In this document: piece by piece, positions 28,492 to 38,663 of the stretch
How positions within the stretch are numbered: position 1 is the stretch's first letter
Layout of the letters: each line of letters starts with the position of its first letter
Assembly: GCF_029223885.1 (NCBI RefSeq)
Contig: NZ_CP119409.1
Span: forward strand, 2,754,001 to 2,818,000
From: Pararhizobium gei
GTDB taxonomy: Bacteria; Pseudomonadota; Alphaproteobacteria; Rhizobiales; Rhizobiaceae
DNA: 64,000 nucleotides
Direction of reading: 5' to 3'
Notes under the pieces: generated by a model
The model's database searches: none
Seen by the model: the letters and a program-made list of their open reading frames with translations, nothing else
Told to the model about the DNA's origin: nothing
Position numbers and translations under genes: made by a program

Positions 28492-31400
28492 TTATTGCGG
28501 CGTTACGCCGGGCAAGGCATTGAAGTCCAGGCCCCGTTGCGGTGTGGTGTCACCCGGTAAGGTTTCAAGGGGCCTCTGCAAGGTATCGCCGTTCTGCGGT
28601 GTGGTCAGATCCCCGCCCGTCGCATCGAATGGCTTGAGGCTGAGGACGCGCTGCTGCTCTTCGCGTCGCGCCTTTTCGGCCGCTACGGCAGCCTCTTCGG
28701 CTGCCTTCCTCTGCGCGGCGGCCTTCGCCTCAGCCAGCGCCTTCAGCCGTGCAGCCTCGTCAGCCGCTGCCTTCCGACGGCGATCCTCTTCGATTCCCCT
28801 CAGACGCACCGCCTCGCGCTCGGCTGCTGCAGCCCTGTAGAGTGCTACTTCCCGCCGCAGTCGCTGCTTTTCGAGCACGTTCGCCTGCAGCGTTTCGACC
28901 CGGCGACGTTCGCGCTCGAAAGCCCTGAGAGACAGGTAGTTTGCGAGGTCAGCAACGTCGAGGCTGAAGCCGGGCATCGCGAGAAGCCCGGCATAATCCA
29001 GCGTCACCTGCGGCTCGGCACCCGAAAGCGCCTCTTCGGCATGTTTGAAGCCAACAGTCACGTCGGCCCGCAGACGCTCGTCCGGAAAGCTGATCTCGGC
29101 ACTGGCCGAAAACGACGCTGCGGCATCTCCCGCGGTGACGTTTTGCGCCCTGAGCGTACCACCGGCAATCGTGAAGGGAACCGTCACCGTGCCGAGCGCA
29201 GACTGTCCCTCCAGCAAGTGCTTTGCCGCAACCGTCGCAACGGCGTCCGGCGCGATTTCACCTTCACGGCCATCGATTTCCGCCATGACCGGTGCGAGAG
29301 CGCTGGTATTGAGACCGTTGATAACGATGCCCTGCACGGTCGCTGTTCCCGAACCACTGGCAGACTCGGCCATCGCGCTGATGGTTTTTCCCGATGCTTC
29401 CGCAGTCAGCATCAGATCGACCTTGCCTTCCGCCACGGGTGTGGCACCGGTCGACCAACCCGCCGACGCAAGATCCGCGTCCTTCAGCTCCAACCGGGTT
29501 TGAAAAAAGCCGGTGCCGTCCCCGTTACCCAGAAGGAGATTGCCGGTAAGCTTTCCGCCGAGCCAGTTGCCGGATGCTTTTGCAAACTCGATCTGGTCGC
29601 CCTTCCAGATCAAGGTACCGGTCATATCCGAAACAGGCCCGTAAACACCGGGCCAGAAATGCTTGGCGGATATATCCAGCGTCACGTCAAGTCCGCTGAC
29701 CGAAGGCCGGACAAGCGGCGATTTTGCAAGCTCTCCCGTCACCGCCTCCCGAATCGGGCCAACCACGCCCTCGCCGACAAAGGCAAGATCGACCATGTCG
29801 ATGGCGATCTGCCCGCGCGCCTTGCCCGGCAGCTTGCGGTCTATTGCAACCGTTCCTGAAAAAGCATTGTTATCCGCCCTGCCGTCGATTGCCGAGAGAG
29901 TGACCGCCTCCGTCGTCGTTGCGATATCGGCCTTGATCTGGATGGGAAGACCCGTTCCCATCTGCGGCAATCCAATACCCTGCAACAGCAGAAGCGGCTC
30001 GAAATCACGACTTTCCAGGGACAACTTCGTCTGGCCCGATAGAAAATCATCGCGCGCCAGATCGATCTCGCCGTTGAGGGACAGGGCCGTTTGCGCGGTG
30101 GTGAAACTCAGTTCCGCATTGGCCTTCTGATCGTCGGTGCCCTGAAGCTTGACCGACATGATGGCATTCTCGTCTGCATCGAATGGCAGCGGCTCGAAGC
30201 CGAGCTGTCCAAGCAGGATCGGCGTCGATGGATTTTCCATCGTGGCTTCGACCATGATCCCGGCACCCTGGATGGCCTGGGCAAGGCTTGGCGCCTGATA
30301 ATTCGCAGCGATCTTCGTGCCGTTGGCGGCACCGATCACCCCGAAAGTGAAGGGCGCCTTCCCATCCTGGCCGCCAGACGTCAACGTCACGTCCAGCGTG
30401 GCGTCGGAATAGTAGGAGCCGCTTTTCACAAGACGGGCGAGAGCCGGATGAGCAGGCGCGTGCCGCTCGATCACCTCAAGGAAAGGCGTCATGTCCTTCG
30501 ACGCAAGCTTCATCTTTGCGGAGATGGTGGGCGCTTCCAGCGTGCCACTCATCCGGCCCGACAGCGCAAGCTGTGTTCCAGCGAGATTACCGATCAAAAC
30601 TCGCTCCGCCTGCAACTGCCCGTTCTTCAATGTTGCAACGATCTGCACGCCATCCGCCGCCTCGCCGAACGCCGAAAAATTCTCGGCAGAGAGGTCGGCA
30701 GCGATCGTGTGGGATAGCACCGTCTCGCTGGAGGCGTCACCTGCGACAAGGCCCGCCAGCGCCTGCAGGGCCTCGAGATCGATGCGGTTCCCTTTCAGTT
30801 GCAGCGTCAGGCTCGGCGGCACGCCGTTCAGCGCCTGCCGTTCAATGCGACCACGCAACTCGGCCGGACCAGCGGCAAGTTCCAGACGTTCGAACTGCTG
30901 CAGCGTATCGGTCAGATTGACCGTTGCGGAAAACCCTGCCGTCCGCAGCTTGCGGATTGCCGGATCGACCGAGCCGGCGATCCAGGAGGCCAGTCCCGAA
31001 GGCTGATTGGATGCGACCAGCATTTCGCCGCGGAAGGCCCTCTGGCCCGTCAGCTGCAGCCTTCCCTTGGCCTCGAACTGTGTCCGTCCGGGCAACTGGG
31101 CCACGACATTGTCCACCATCCATCCCGCGCCGTCCGGCCTCAGGTCAAGCCTAACATCGCGCAGGGTGGTATCGCCGATGACAATCGCCGGCAGTTTGAG
31201 GCTCGCCCGCCCCGGCACTTGCGGGATGGGAATGTCGGCGGCGATGGCAAGCATGGCGCTGAGCCTCTGACGCACGGAGATTGCAGGATCACGGCCGGTC
31301 TTGCCTGCCTCGCCTGCATTTCCGATGCGGCTGACGTCGATCTGCTGGCCATCGGCCAGAAGCAGGAATTCCTGCTCCTTCCCCGTGTCCAGCGTCGCTT

Positions 31401-32283
31401 CGCCGGTGACCAGATAAGGATCATCCTTCGGACCGATCTCAAGCCGGTATTCCGGAACGCGGATACGCTCATTGGTCAGCTCGAAGTCGCCGGTCACCCG
31501 CAATGCGCCGCTCTCGTCCTCGACAGGCTGCGCCTCGGCGCGCCTGTTTTCCGTCATCGTAAAACTGCCCTGATAGACCGGCTTGAGATCGACGATTTTC
31601 AGATTGCCGTCGAGCTCGACGCCGAAAGGGCGTTTGTCCGGGGTCAGCCGGGCCTTCAGGCCGATGGCAGCCGCCGTGTCATCGAGTTCGTTGCTGGAAA
31701 ATGCAAAACTGCCAGCTTCTCCGTCCAGCGCGCCACGGCCCTCGATCCGCCAGGGGCCGGCCAGCGACCGGGCGGAAAGATCGGCATCGAGACCGGTGAC
31801 ATGCCGCGTGCGACCCGTCTGCTCGTCGATGAAATCGATCTGCCCGCCGGTGATCTCGACATTTTCGAGGATGACCGTTTTTGCCGGTATCGACGCCCGC
31901 CGTCCCCGCGCCCAATCCAGCGTACCATCCGGCAAAAGCCGAATGCGGGCTTTCGGCTGCTCCAGCCGCATATCGAAAATCAGAGCTTCGCCGCTTAGAA
32001 ACGGCGCCAGTTCCGCATCCATGGAGAAATGCGCCACCTGGATAAGCGGTTCGCCGCCTTCTCCCTGCCCGACCCTGACATCGTTGAGCGTGACAGAGGG
32101 AAAGGGGATCAGGCGGGCATCGACGCGGCCATGCACAACGACAGGCTTGCCCATGATCCGGCTTGCTTCGCGCTCGAAGTCGGTTCGGAAATTGGTCCAG
32201 TTCACAAAGAGCGGCGCAATCAGCGCAGCGAAAAGTGCCGCGACGAGCAGGCCACCGATGAAAACCAGAATTCGCGAAAGCAC
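28492..32283 (-). CDS. AsmA-family outer-membrane biogenesis protein
   Basis: 1263 residues, a long member of the AsmA/TamB-related lipid-transfer group. The N-terminal membrane anchor spans about 4-27 (ILVFIGGLLVAALFAALIAPLFVNW) and is followed by the AsmA N-terminal block (DFEREASRIMGKPVVVHGRVDARLIPFPSVTLNDVRVG). A long beta-rich periplasmic part includes the AsmA C-terminal domain around residues 850-1100 (VQGIVINGLNTSALAPVMAEIDG). The last ~150 residues are an Ala/Arg/Glu-rich coiled-coil and then a Pro/Thr-rich tail, an unusual addition. It probably takes part in phospholipid transport or envelope integrity. Convergent with the RHH gene, 25 bases apart. Confidence 0.9.
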   Translation of the reverse strand: MLSRILVFIGGLLVAALFAALIAPLFVNWTNFRTDFEREASRIMGKPVVVHGRVDARLIPFPSVTLNDVRVGQGEGGEPLIQVAHFSMDAELAPFLSGEALIFDMRLEQPKARIRLLPDGTLDWARGRRASIPAKTVILENVEITGGQIDFIDEQTGRTRHVTGLDADLSARSLAGPWRIEGRGALDGEAGSFAFSSNELDDTAAAIGLKARLTPDKRPFGVELDGNLKIVDLKPVYQGSFTMTENRRAEAQPVEDESGALRVTGDFELTNERIRVPEYRLEIGPKDDPYLVTGEATLDTGKEQEFLLLADGQQIDVSRIGNAGEAGKTGRDPAISVRQRLSAMLAIAADIPIPQVPGRASLKLPAIVIGDTTLRDVRLDLRPDGAGWMVDNVVAQLPGRTQFEAKGRLQLTGQRAFRGEMLVASNQPSGLASWIAGSVDPAIRKLRTAGFSATVNLTDTLQQFERLELAAGPAELRGRIERQALNGVPPSLTLQLKGNRIDLEALQALAGLVAGDASSETVLSHTIAADLSAENFSAFGEAADGVQIVATLKNGQLQAERVLIGNLAGTQLALSGRMSGTLEAPTISAKMKLASKDMTPFLEVIERHAPAHPALARLVKSGSYYSDATLDVTLTSGGQDGKAPFTFGVIGAANGTKIAANYQAPSLAQAIQGAGIMVEATMENPSTPILLGQLGFEPLPFDADENAIMSVKLQGTDDQKANAELSFTTAQTALSLNGEIDLARDDFLSGQTKLSLESRDFEPLLLLQGIGLPQMGTGLPIQIKADIATTTEAVTLSAIDGRADNNAFSGTVAIDRKLPGKARGQIAIDMVDLAFVGEGVVGPIREAVTGELAKSPLVRPSVSGLDVTLDISAKHFWPGVYGPVSDMTGTLIWKGDQIEFAKASGNWLGGKLTGNLLLGNGDGTGFFQTRLELKDADLASAGWSTGATPVAEGKVDLMLTAEASGKTISAMAESASGSGTATVQGIVINGLNTSALAPVMAEIDGREGEIAPDAVATVAAKHLLEGQSALGTVTVPFTIAGGTLRAQNVTAGDAAASFSASAEISFPDERLRADVTVGFKHAEEALSGAEPQVTLDYAGLLAMPGFSLDVADLANYLSLRAFERERRRVETLQANVLEKQRLRREVALYRAAAAEREAVRLRGIEEDRRRKAAADEAARLKALAEAKAAAQRKAAEEAAVAAEKARREEQQRVLSLKPFDATGGDLTTPQNGDTLQRPLETLPGDTTPQRGLDFNALPGVTPQ

Positions 32284-32365
32284 CCGTCGACAATCCTATT
32301 CCGTAACATGTGGCAGACAAGGGCCGTTGCCGGCCGCCACCCTCCTTAACACCCGTTCGCGCATT

Positions 32366-33775
32366 TCACATGGCAAAAATCTTGCCTGGATTGAAGATAT
32401 TGTCCGGATCCAGCGCCCGTTTCACCTGCCGCATCAGATCCAGCGCATCCCCCATCTCGGCTTCGAGAAACGGCATCTTGCCCTGACCTATTCCATGCTC
32501 GCCCGTACAGGTGCCGTCCATGGCGAGCGCCCGCGCATTCAGCCTTTCGACAAATGCCTCCGCCTTCGAAATATCGGCCGCATCTTTGTCGTCAAACAAC
32601 AGACCGACGTGAAAGTTCCCGTCGCCCGCATGGCCGACGATGGGCGCAATCAATCCATGTTCGAGAATGTCCACCTGCGTCGCCTCCACGCAGTCGGCAA
32701 GCCGCGAGATCGGCACGCAGACATCCGTCGACAGGATCGCCAGCGCCGGCGCCAGGCTCTTCTGAGCCCAATAGGCATTGTGACGTGCCTTCCACAGTGC
32801 GTTACGCTGCTCGGTGTTGGATGTCGATATGAATACGGAACTTCCGAAGTCCGCGGCGATCTCGGCAAACTGGCGCGATTGAAGATCAACGCTTTCGGGA
32901 CTGCCGTGGAATTCGACGAACAGAGCCGGGCTCTCCGGATAGCTCAGACCCGAATATGCGTTGGAGGCGCGCATCTGCACCGCGTCGAGAAGTTCGATGC
33001 GGGCAACGGGAATGCCGGACTGGATCGTCAGAATGACCGCATTGCAGGCGGCACCGATTGTTGGAAACGAACAGACGCCGCCGGCGATCATCTCTGGAAT
33101 TCCCTGAAGCCGCAGGGTGACGGACGTGATGATCCCCAGCGTTCCCTCGGCCCCGACGAACAGTCGCGTCAGGTCGTAGCCAGCGGACGATTTTTTCGCC
33201 CTGTGCGCCGTGCGGATTTCCTTGGCCCCGGCAGTTACCGCCGTCACAGCCAGCACATTGTCTTTCATCGTGCCGTAGCGCACCGCGTTGGTGCCGGACG
33301 CACGCGTCGAGGCCATCCCGCCGATCGAGGCGTTGGCACCCGGATCGATCGGAAAAAACAAACCGGTATCCCGCAGATAGACATTCAGAGCCTCGCGCGT
33401 AATGCCCGGCTGCACGGTGCAGTCGAAATCGGCGGCATTCACCTCCAGCACTTTGTCCATGCGGCTCATGTCGATGCTGATGCCGCCATAGGGCGCATTG
33501 ATATGTCCCTCGAGCGAGGACCCGGTACCAAAGGCGATCAACGGAACGCGATGTTGCGCGGCAATGGCGACGATCGTCTCGACCTCGCGGGCATTATCCG
33601 GAAACACGACCCCGTCGGGAAGTTGTGCGGGAATGTACGTGGTGGTGTGGGCATGCTGTGCCCGGATCGCTTCACCCGTCTGGAAACGGTCGCCGAAACG
33701 CTCACGCATCCGTTGCATGGCAGCATCCATACCAGCTTCGTTGCGAAGGCCGGGCTTGATCGCCTTCAATGCCAT
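32366..33775 (-). CDS. FAD-linked oxidase, D-lactate/2-hydroxyacid dehydrogenase type
   Basis: 469 residues. N-terminal FAD-binding PCMH domain: LIAFGTGSSLEGHINAPYGGISIDMSRM, VQPGITREALNVYLRDTGLFFPIDPGANASIGGMASTRASGTNAVRYG. C-terminal FAD-oxidase C domain: VGHAGDGNFHVGLLFD and the final CTGEHGIGQGK...ALDPDNIFNPGKIF. This order is that of cytochrome-linked D-lactate dehydrogenases and GlcD. Electrons probably go to the respiratory chain; the exact 2-hydroxyacid is not predictable. It stands alone between the AsmA gene and the RND operon. Confidence 0.92.
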   Translation of the reverse strand: MALKAIKPGLRNEAGMDAAMQRMRERFGDRFQTGEAIRAQHAHTTTYIPAQLPDGVVFPDNAREVETIVAIAAQHRVPLIAFGTGSSLEGHINAPYGGISIDMSRMDKVLEVNAADFDCTVQPGITREALNVYLRDTGLFFPIDPGANASIGGMASTRASGTNAVRYGTMKDNVLAVTAVTAGAKEIRTAHRAKKSSAGYDLTRLFVGAEGTLGIITSVTLRLQGIPEMIAGGVCSFPTIGAACNAVILTIQSGIPVARIELLDAVQMRASNAYSGLSYPESPALFVEFHGSPESVDLQSRQFAEIAADFGSSVFISTSNTEQRNALWKARHNAYWAQKSLAPALAILSTDVCVPISRLADCVEATQVDILEHGLIAPIVGHAGDGNFHVGLLFDDKDAADISKAEAFVERLNARALAMDGTCTGEHGIGQGKMPFLEAEMGDALDLMRQVKRALDPDNIFNPGKIFAM

Positions 33776-33979
33776 GTCATGTTCCCTTGCACCGCCACTC
33801 CAGCAGAAATTCTCAAGTTTTCAACAGGCTACTGTGCAAATCGGAATCACTTTGTCCAGAACCTCATCCGATACAAGCACCATTTGGCAAAGAATTATCG
33901 GAGAGTGAGCCGGCCGGGACACAGCGCTAAAACCCGCGCCGGGCTACATCCGAGCGAAACCGTGCCGGGACATTACAAA

Positions 33980-33998
33980 GCCGCCGCTATTCGGCGGC
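33980..33998 (-). terminator. hairpin at the end of the RND pump gene
   Basis: GCCGCCG-AATAG-CGGCGGC on the minus strand overlaps the last codons and stop of the pump gene and is followed by TTTG. The stem is strong but the T-run is short. Confidence 0.45.
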
Positions 33999-36900
33999 CT
34001 GCGCAAGCTGCATGGCCTGAGCCTGCTCCATTTCTGTATGCAAGCGCCGTTCCTCGTCCACATGCGGTTTGGTAAAGCGGCCAATTACCAGATAGGCCAC
34101 CGGCGTCAGATAGAGCGTAACGACGGTCGCCAGTCCCAGCCCGCCGACAAGCACCCAGCCGAGCGCAATCCGCGCCTCAGCCCCCGCGCCGCTGGCAAGC
34201 ACCAGTGGCACCGCACCGACGATGGTCGCGATCATCGTCATCATAACCGGTCGAAGCCGGATATTGGCGGCGTTCTCGATCGCGGAGCGCAGATCCTCGC
34301 CACGATCGCGCAGCTGATTGGCGAATTCCACGATCAGGATGCCGTTCTTGGCCATGATGCCGACAAGCAGCACCAGCCCGATCTGGCTATAGATATTGAG
34401 CGTATTGCCGGTCATCAGCATGGCGAAGACAGCGCAGGCAAGCCCGAGCGGCACCGTCGACATGATGATCAGCCCACTGATCAGACTTTCGAACTGGGCG
34501 GCAAGAACCAGAAAAATGATGATGAGCGCAAAACCGAAGGTTACGATCAGTCCGCCCGAATTTTCGTTTAGGGAAGCGGCTTCGGCAAGGGGCACGACGC
34601 GTGACCCTGCGGGCAACAGCGGCTCGGCCATGGTTTCCACCATCGACAGCGCATCGCCAAGCGCAAGGTCGGACGCAAGGCCTGCGGACAGCGACACCGA
34701 CCGCAGTTGCGATTCGCGCGACAGCTGCGGGGCGACGGCTTGCTCCTTGACGCTTGCAATGGTCGACATCGGCACGATCTTGCCATCACCGGTCTTCAGG
34801 AAGATGTTCTGCAGGTCTGTCGGATCGTTGACAGGGTTCGTGGTCGATAGCAGCTTCACTGGATAGGCTTCCCCTTCGACATAGACGTCGAGGACGCTGT
34901 TGCCGTCGAGCATGGCCTGCAAAGCCGCCGACAGGCCGGTGATGTCGATACCGAGATCGGATGCTCTTTCGCGGTCGATGGTCACGGAAAGCTGCGCCTG
35001 ATTTTCCTCATAGTTCAGGCGAACATTCTCGAAGCGGCCGCTGTCTTCCATCTGCCGCACGAGTTTCGCGGCGGCCTCGCCAAGATCGCCGTAGTTATTG
35101 CCGACAAGCGCTATCTGGAGACCGTTGCCGGCACCCCGGATTCCGAGACTGTTCGGCTGGATCGGGAAAGCGCGGATCGATGGAATGGCCGCCGTCATCT
35201 TGGCGATATCAGCCGAGATCTGCTGCTGACTGCGGTTGCGATCGCTCCACGGCGCCAGCGTCAGCACCATGAAGCCGGTGTTGACGGAACCACCCTGCCC
35301 CGAAATCGAGAAGACATTGGCGATCTCGCCATTGTCGAGCATCGGCTTCAAACCATCTTCCACCCTGCGCATCTGAGCCTGCGTGTACTCCAGCGAAACA
35401 CCTTGCGGCGCCTGCATGCGCAACAGGATGCGCGAGCGATCCTCCGTCGGCGTCAGCTCCGATTTCAGCAGAGTAAAGGTTCCCGCCCCGGCGGCCGTTA
35501 CCATAATCGCGACAATGAAAACAATGAGCGGCGCATTGAGACAGGCGCGCAGCGTGCGCCGGTAGAAGCCGGAGGCATAATCGCCGATCCGCGCCATCAC
35601 GCCGGTATGCGCACGCGTTTCGTCATGCGCCTTCAGCATGCGCGACGCCAGCATCGGGCAAAGCGTCAAAGAAATAAAAGAAGAAAGCAGAATGGCGAAG
35701 GCGAGAACGAAGCCGAATTCACGGAACAGCCCGCCGGTCTGTCCGGGCAGGAAGGACAGCGGAACGAAGACTGCAGCGAGGGTCGCGGTCGTTGCGATGA
35801 CGGCAAAGAACACTTCAAGCGTTCCGAGTACCGCAGCAGCGCGCGGCCCCATCCCCTCGCTTCTGCGGCGCACGATGTTTTCCAGCACGACAATGGCGTC
35901 ATCGACGACAAGCCCGGTTGCAAGCACGATCGCCAGCAGCGTCAGGATGTTGATCGAGAAACCGGCGAGATAGATTGCGGCGCAGGTACCGATCAGGGCG
36001 ATCGGCATGGTCAGCGTCGGGATCAGCGTCGCACGCCAGTCGAGCAGGAAGAGATAGATGACGAGCGTGACGATAATCACTGAGGCGCCGAGGGCGATCT
36101 CGACCTCATGGATTGCGCCCTCGATGAAAACAGCGTCGTCGCTGGTGATCGTCAGCTGCGTACCCTTGGGCAGGATCTCGCCGATGGTTTTCACTGCGTC
36201 TTTCACACCCTCCGAAATGTCAAGCGTGTTGGACTGCGCCTGCCGGATAACACCAAGGCCTATGCCCTGCCGGCCGTTGGAGCGCAGGGACGACGTGCCG
36301 ATATCCGGCCCGAGCGTGACGGTGGCGACATCGCCCAACCGGATATTGTCGCTCAGAAGCAGATTCTCGAACTCTTCCGGTGTCTGCAGCCCGGCGGTCG
36401 CCCGCACGGAGATATCCTGATTGACGCTGGTCAGCGACCCGGCGGGAACATCGAGAGACGCCGTCGCCAGCGCCGTGCGCAGGGTGGCGATGGTCAACCC
36501 GCGAGACGCGAGCTTTGACTGATTGACGTCGATGCGGAAAATCTTCTCCTGGTCGCCGTTGATCTGCACATCCGCGACGCCCTCGACTGCCGCAAGCCGA
36601 TCCGTGACCTCGTTTTCGGCAAGCAGCGTCAGGTCTTCCATCGATAAGGTGTCGGAGGTCAGCGCCAGCCGCACGATCGGCTGGCTGTCGGCATCCGCCT
36701 TGACGATCTGCGGCTCGTCCGCATCGTCGGGCAACTGGTTCGCCACCCGGCCGAGCGCGTCGCGGATGTCGTTGGAGGCCTGGCCGATGTCGGTGGTGTC
36801 GGAAAATTGCAGTGTCACGCGGCTTTGCGCATACTGCGAGGTCGAGGAGATATCCTTGATCCCCTGAACGCGCGACACGGCGCCTTCGATGACCGATGTC

Positions 36901-37124
36901 AGTTCCCGGTCCACCGTTTCAGGAGAGGCCCCCTCGAACCGCGTGTTGACCGAAACGACGGGCTGGTCGACCTGCGGCAGTTCGCGCACTTCGATGCCGT
37001 TGAGGGCCGCAAGCCCAGCAACGATGATCAGCGTGTTCACCACCAGCGCCAGAATAGGCCGGCGGATGAAAAGCGCCGTAAAACCGGCCGTGCGTCCGGG
37101 CGAATGCTCGCCGCCGCCGCTCAC
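33987..37124 (-). CDS. RND efflux pump, inner-membrane permease (HAE1/AcrB-like)
   Basis: 1045 residues with the twelve-helix, two-fold repeat plan of RND pumps. The proton-relay aspartates are in TM4 (IVLATGLVVDDAIVVLENIVRRR). Other markers: NTLIIVAGLAALNGIEVRELPQVDQP after TM1, TSDDAVFIEGAIHEVEIAL before TM2, and the second-half PLGLACAVFAMLMTGNTLNIYSQIGLVLLVGIMAKNGILIVEFANQLR. Starts with GTG overlapping the adaptor stop (GTGA), so it is translationally coupled to it. It exports toxic compounds with the adaptor and an outer-membrane channel, but no TolC-type gene is adjacent. Confidence 0.95.
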   Translation of the reverse strand: MSGGGEHSPGRTAGFTALFIRRPILALVVNTLIIVAGLAALNGIEVRELPQVDQPVVSVNTRFEGASPETVDRELTSVIEGAVSRVQGIKDISSTSQYAQSRVTLQFSDTTDIGQASNDIRDALGRVANQLPDDADEPQIVKADADSQPIVRLALTSDTLSMEDLTLLAENEVTDRLAAVEGVADVQINGDQEKIFRIDVNQSKLASRGLTIATLRTALATASLDVPAGSLTSVNQDISVRATAGLQTPEEFENLLLSDNIRLGDVATVTLGPDIGTSSLRSNGRQGIGLGVIRQAQSNTLDISEGVKDAVKTIGEILPKGTQLTITSDDAVFIEGAIHEVEIALGASVIIVTLVIYLFLLDWRATLIPTLTMPIALIGTCAAIYLAGFSINILTLLAIVLATGLVVDDAIVVLENIVRRRSEGMGPRAAAVLGTLEVFFAVIATTATLAAVFVPLSFLPGQTGGLFREFGFVLAFAILLSSFISLTLCPMLASRMLKAHDETRAHTGVMARIGDYASGFYRRTLRACLNAPLIVFIVAIMVTAAGAGTFTLLKSELTPTEDRSRILLRMQAPQGVSLEYTQAQMRRVEDGLKPMLDNGEIANVFSISGQGGSVNTGFMVLTLAPWSDRNRSQQQISADIAKMTAAIPSIRAFPIQPNSLGIRGAGNGLQIALVGNNYGDLGEAAAKLVRQMEDSGRFENVRLNYEENQAQLSVTIDRERASDLGIDITGLSAALQAMLDGNSVLDVYVEGEAYPVKLLSTTNPVNDPTDLQNIFLKTGDGKIVPMSTIASVKEQAVAPQLSRESQLRSVSLSAGLASDLALGDALSMVETMAEPLLPAGSRVVPLAEAASLNENSGGLIVTFGFALIIIFLVLAAQFESLISGLIIMSTVPLGLACAVFAMLMTGNTLNIYSQIGLVLLVGIMAKNGILIVEFANQLRDRGEDLRSAIENAANIRLRPVMMTMIATIVGAVPLVLASGAGAEARIALGWVLVGGLGLATVVTLYLTPVAYLVIGRFTKPHVDEERRLHTEMEQAQAMQLAQAAE

Positions 37125-38353
37125 TTCGCCGCCTCGGCTGCGGAAATCTTCTGTTCCTCGGCACCGGCCGGCTTAGGCGCACGTTGCGGGTCGTCGTCAC
37201 CAGCCGAGCGTACCGTGCCGCCGTCGCGCAGGCGCTGCACGCCTTCCATCACGACCGTATCGCCCTTTGCGAGCTTCGCCTCGACGAGCACCTTGTCGGA
37301 ATTCCGCTGGATGATCGTTACCGGCACGCGCTCCGTCTTGTTGTCCTTGACACGCCAGACATAGGAGCCATCGGCGCTCCACTGGATTGCCAGCGGGTTG
37401 ACAGTCGGATACGCGTCGCCCGGAAAACGCACGGATACGGAAAAGGACATGCCCGCCCGCAGCGTATCGTCCGGATTGTCGATTCTTGCCCGGACCCGCA
37501 GGGTACGGCTTGCCTGATCGACACGGTTGTCGATCGCATGGATGGCGCCGGTGAATTCAGAGCCAGGCAACGCGATCGGCGACGCGGTCACCGGCTGGCC
37601 GACGGAGATCTTCGTTGAGAACCGTTCCGGTACCCAGAAGTCCACAAGAATCTGTGAACGGTCGTCGACGACCGCGACCGGCGTCGAGGTTGTGACATAA
37701 TCGCCCGGGTTGACCGTGATGATACCGACAATGCCGCCCGACGGTGCCAGAATATCGCGTCGCTTCAAATCGAGTTGCGCCGTCTGCAGAGCAAGTTCGG
37801 CCGCCTGCATGGCAAATTCCGCATCGCGCAGCACGGCAACGGACACGGCATTGCCGAGTTTGCGGTTGCGCTCGACTTTCTCACCGGCGCTGTCGAGCGC
37901 GACCTTCGCCTGGGCTGCGGCAATGCTCTGCTCATCGCTGTCGAGACGGGCGATAACCTGTCCCTTTTCGATACGGTCGCCCGATTTTACGACAATCTCC
38001 GTCAGGTTTCCGGTCGCCTGCGGGGTGACTGCAACCGAGACGATAGCTTCGCCATTTCCGATAGCGCTCAGCCGGTCGTTCACAAGCGCCGTATCGACAG
38101 GTTGCGTGACCACGAGAGGAGTCTGATTTCCGCCCCGCCCGCCTTGACCGCGACCCTGCGCCTGTCCCTGAACCTGCCCTGCGCCCTCCTGCCGGTCATC
38201 TGCCGATGGCGCAAGGAGCGCGATCACCGCCTGCGGCACGCCCACCTTCGCAAGCGCTACGCCTGCATTCGGCATGAACCGTATCCAGACCCCGGCCGCG
38301 ATGAGGCCGATGATGATACAGATCAACAGCTGCTTCCAAAGCCGCATTCGCAT
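37121..38353 (-). CDS. RND efflux pump, periplasmic adaptor (MFP)
   Basis: 410 residues. An N-terminal membrane anchor spans about 8-28. A Gln/Gly/Arg-rich linker (GQVQGQAQGRGQGGRGG) precedes the lipoyl/hairpin region (VSVAVTPQATGNLTEIVVKSGDRIEKGQVIARLDSDEQ). Then come the barrel domain (GIVGIITVNPGDYVTTSTPVAVVDD, FSTKISVGQPVTASPIALPGSEFTGAIHAIDNRVDQASRTLRVRARIDN) and the membrane-proximal domain. First gene of a two-gene pump operon. ATG 38353 or 38347, both behind CGGAGAG. No regulator gene is adjacent. Confidence 0.94.
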   Translation of the reverse strand: MRMRLWKQLLICIIIGLIAAGVWIRFMPNAGVALAKVGVPQAVIALLAPSADDRQEGAGQVQGQAQGRGQGGRGGNQTPLVVTQPVDTALVNDRLSAIGNGEAIVSVAVTPQATGNLTEIVVKSGDRIEKGQVIARLDSDEQSIAAAQAKVALDSAGEKVERNRKLGNAVSVAVLRDAEFAMQAAELALQTAQLDLKRRDILAPSGGIVGIITVNPGDYVTTSTPVAVVDDRSQILVDFWVPERFSTKISVGQPVTASPIALPGSEFTGAIHAIDNRVDQASRTLRVRARIDNPDDTLRAGMSFSVSVRFPGDAYPTVNPLAIQWSADGSYVWRVKDNKTERVPVTIIQRNSDKVLVEAKLAKGDTVVMEGVQRLRDGGTVRSAGDDDPQRAPKPAGAEEQKISAAEAAK

Positions 38354-38663
38354 TCTCTCCGATTGGTCGAAGCCTGTTGAGGATAGAGGGACAACTGGCT
38401 CGTCTTACCCTGGCACATAGGACAACTATCTCTTTTGGAAATGAAGCGGCAATGAATGAATCCGATCATTACGGAATTGTAAGATTGAGCGCCCCTTTCA
38501 TGACCGGAATGTCAGAAACAATGGAGAAATCTTCCCGTTCACCCGGCCCGCGGAGCATGGCCGCGACTGGACCTCCGCCATGCTTATGGTAATTTCCAAC
38601 AGGCCGTGCGAACGGGCAGAGTTCAGTATCTTTTCATCAACCGATATATCGATAGGGGAACCC
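38354..38663. other. intergenic region between divergent genes
   Basis: 310 bases between the efflux adaptor and the cyclase gene, which diverge. It is more AT-rich than its surroundings near 38400-38480, as expected of promoters. No convincing short gene or hairpin was found. Confidence 0.5.

Noticed and set aside
31583..34075. An 830-codon open frame on the plus strand
   Set aside because: It crosses antisense from the AsmA gene into the FAD oxidase gene, with no domain, start signal or protein-like composition.
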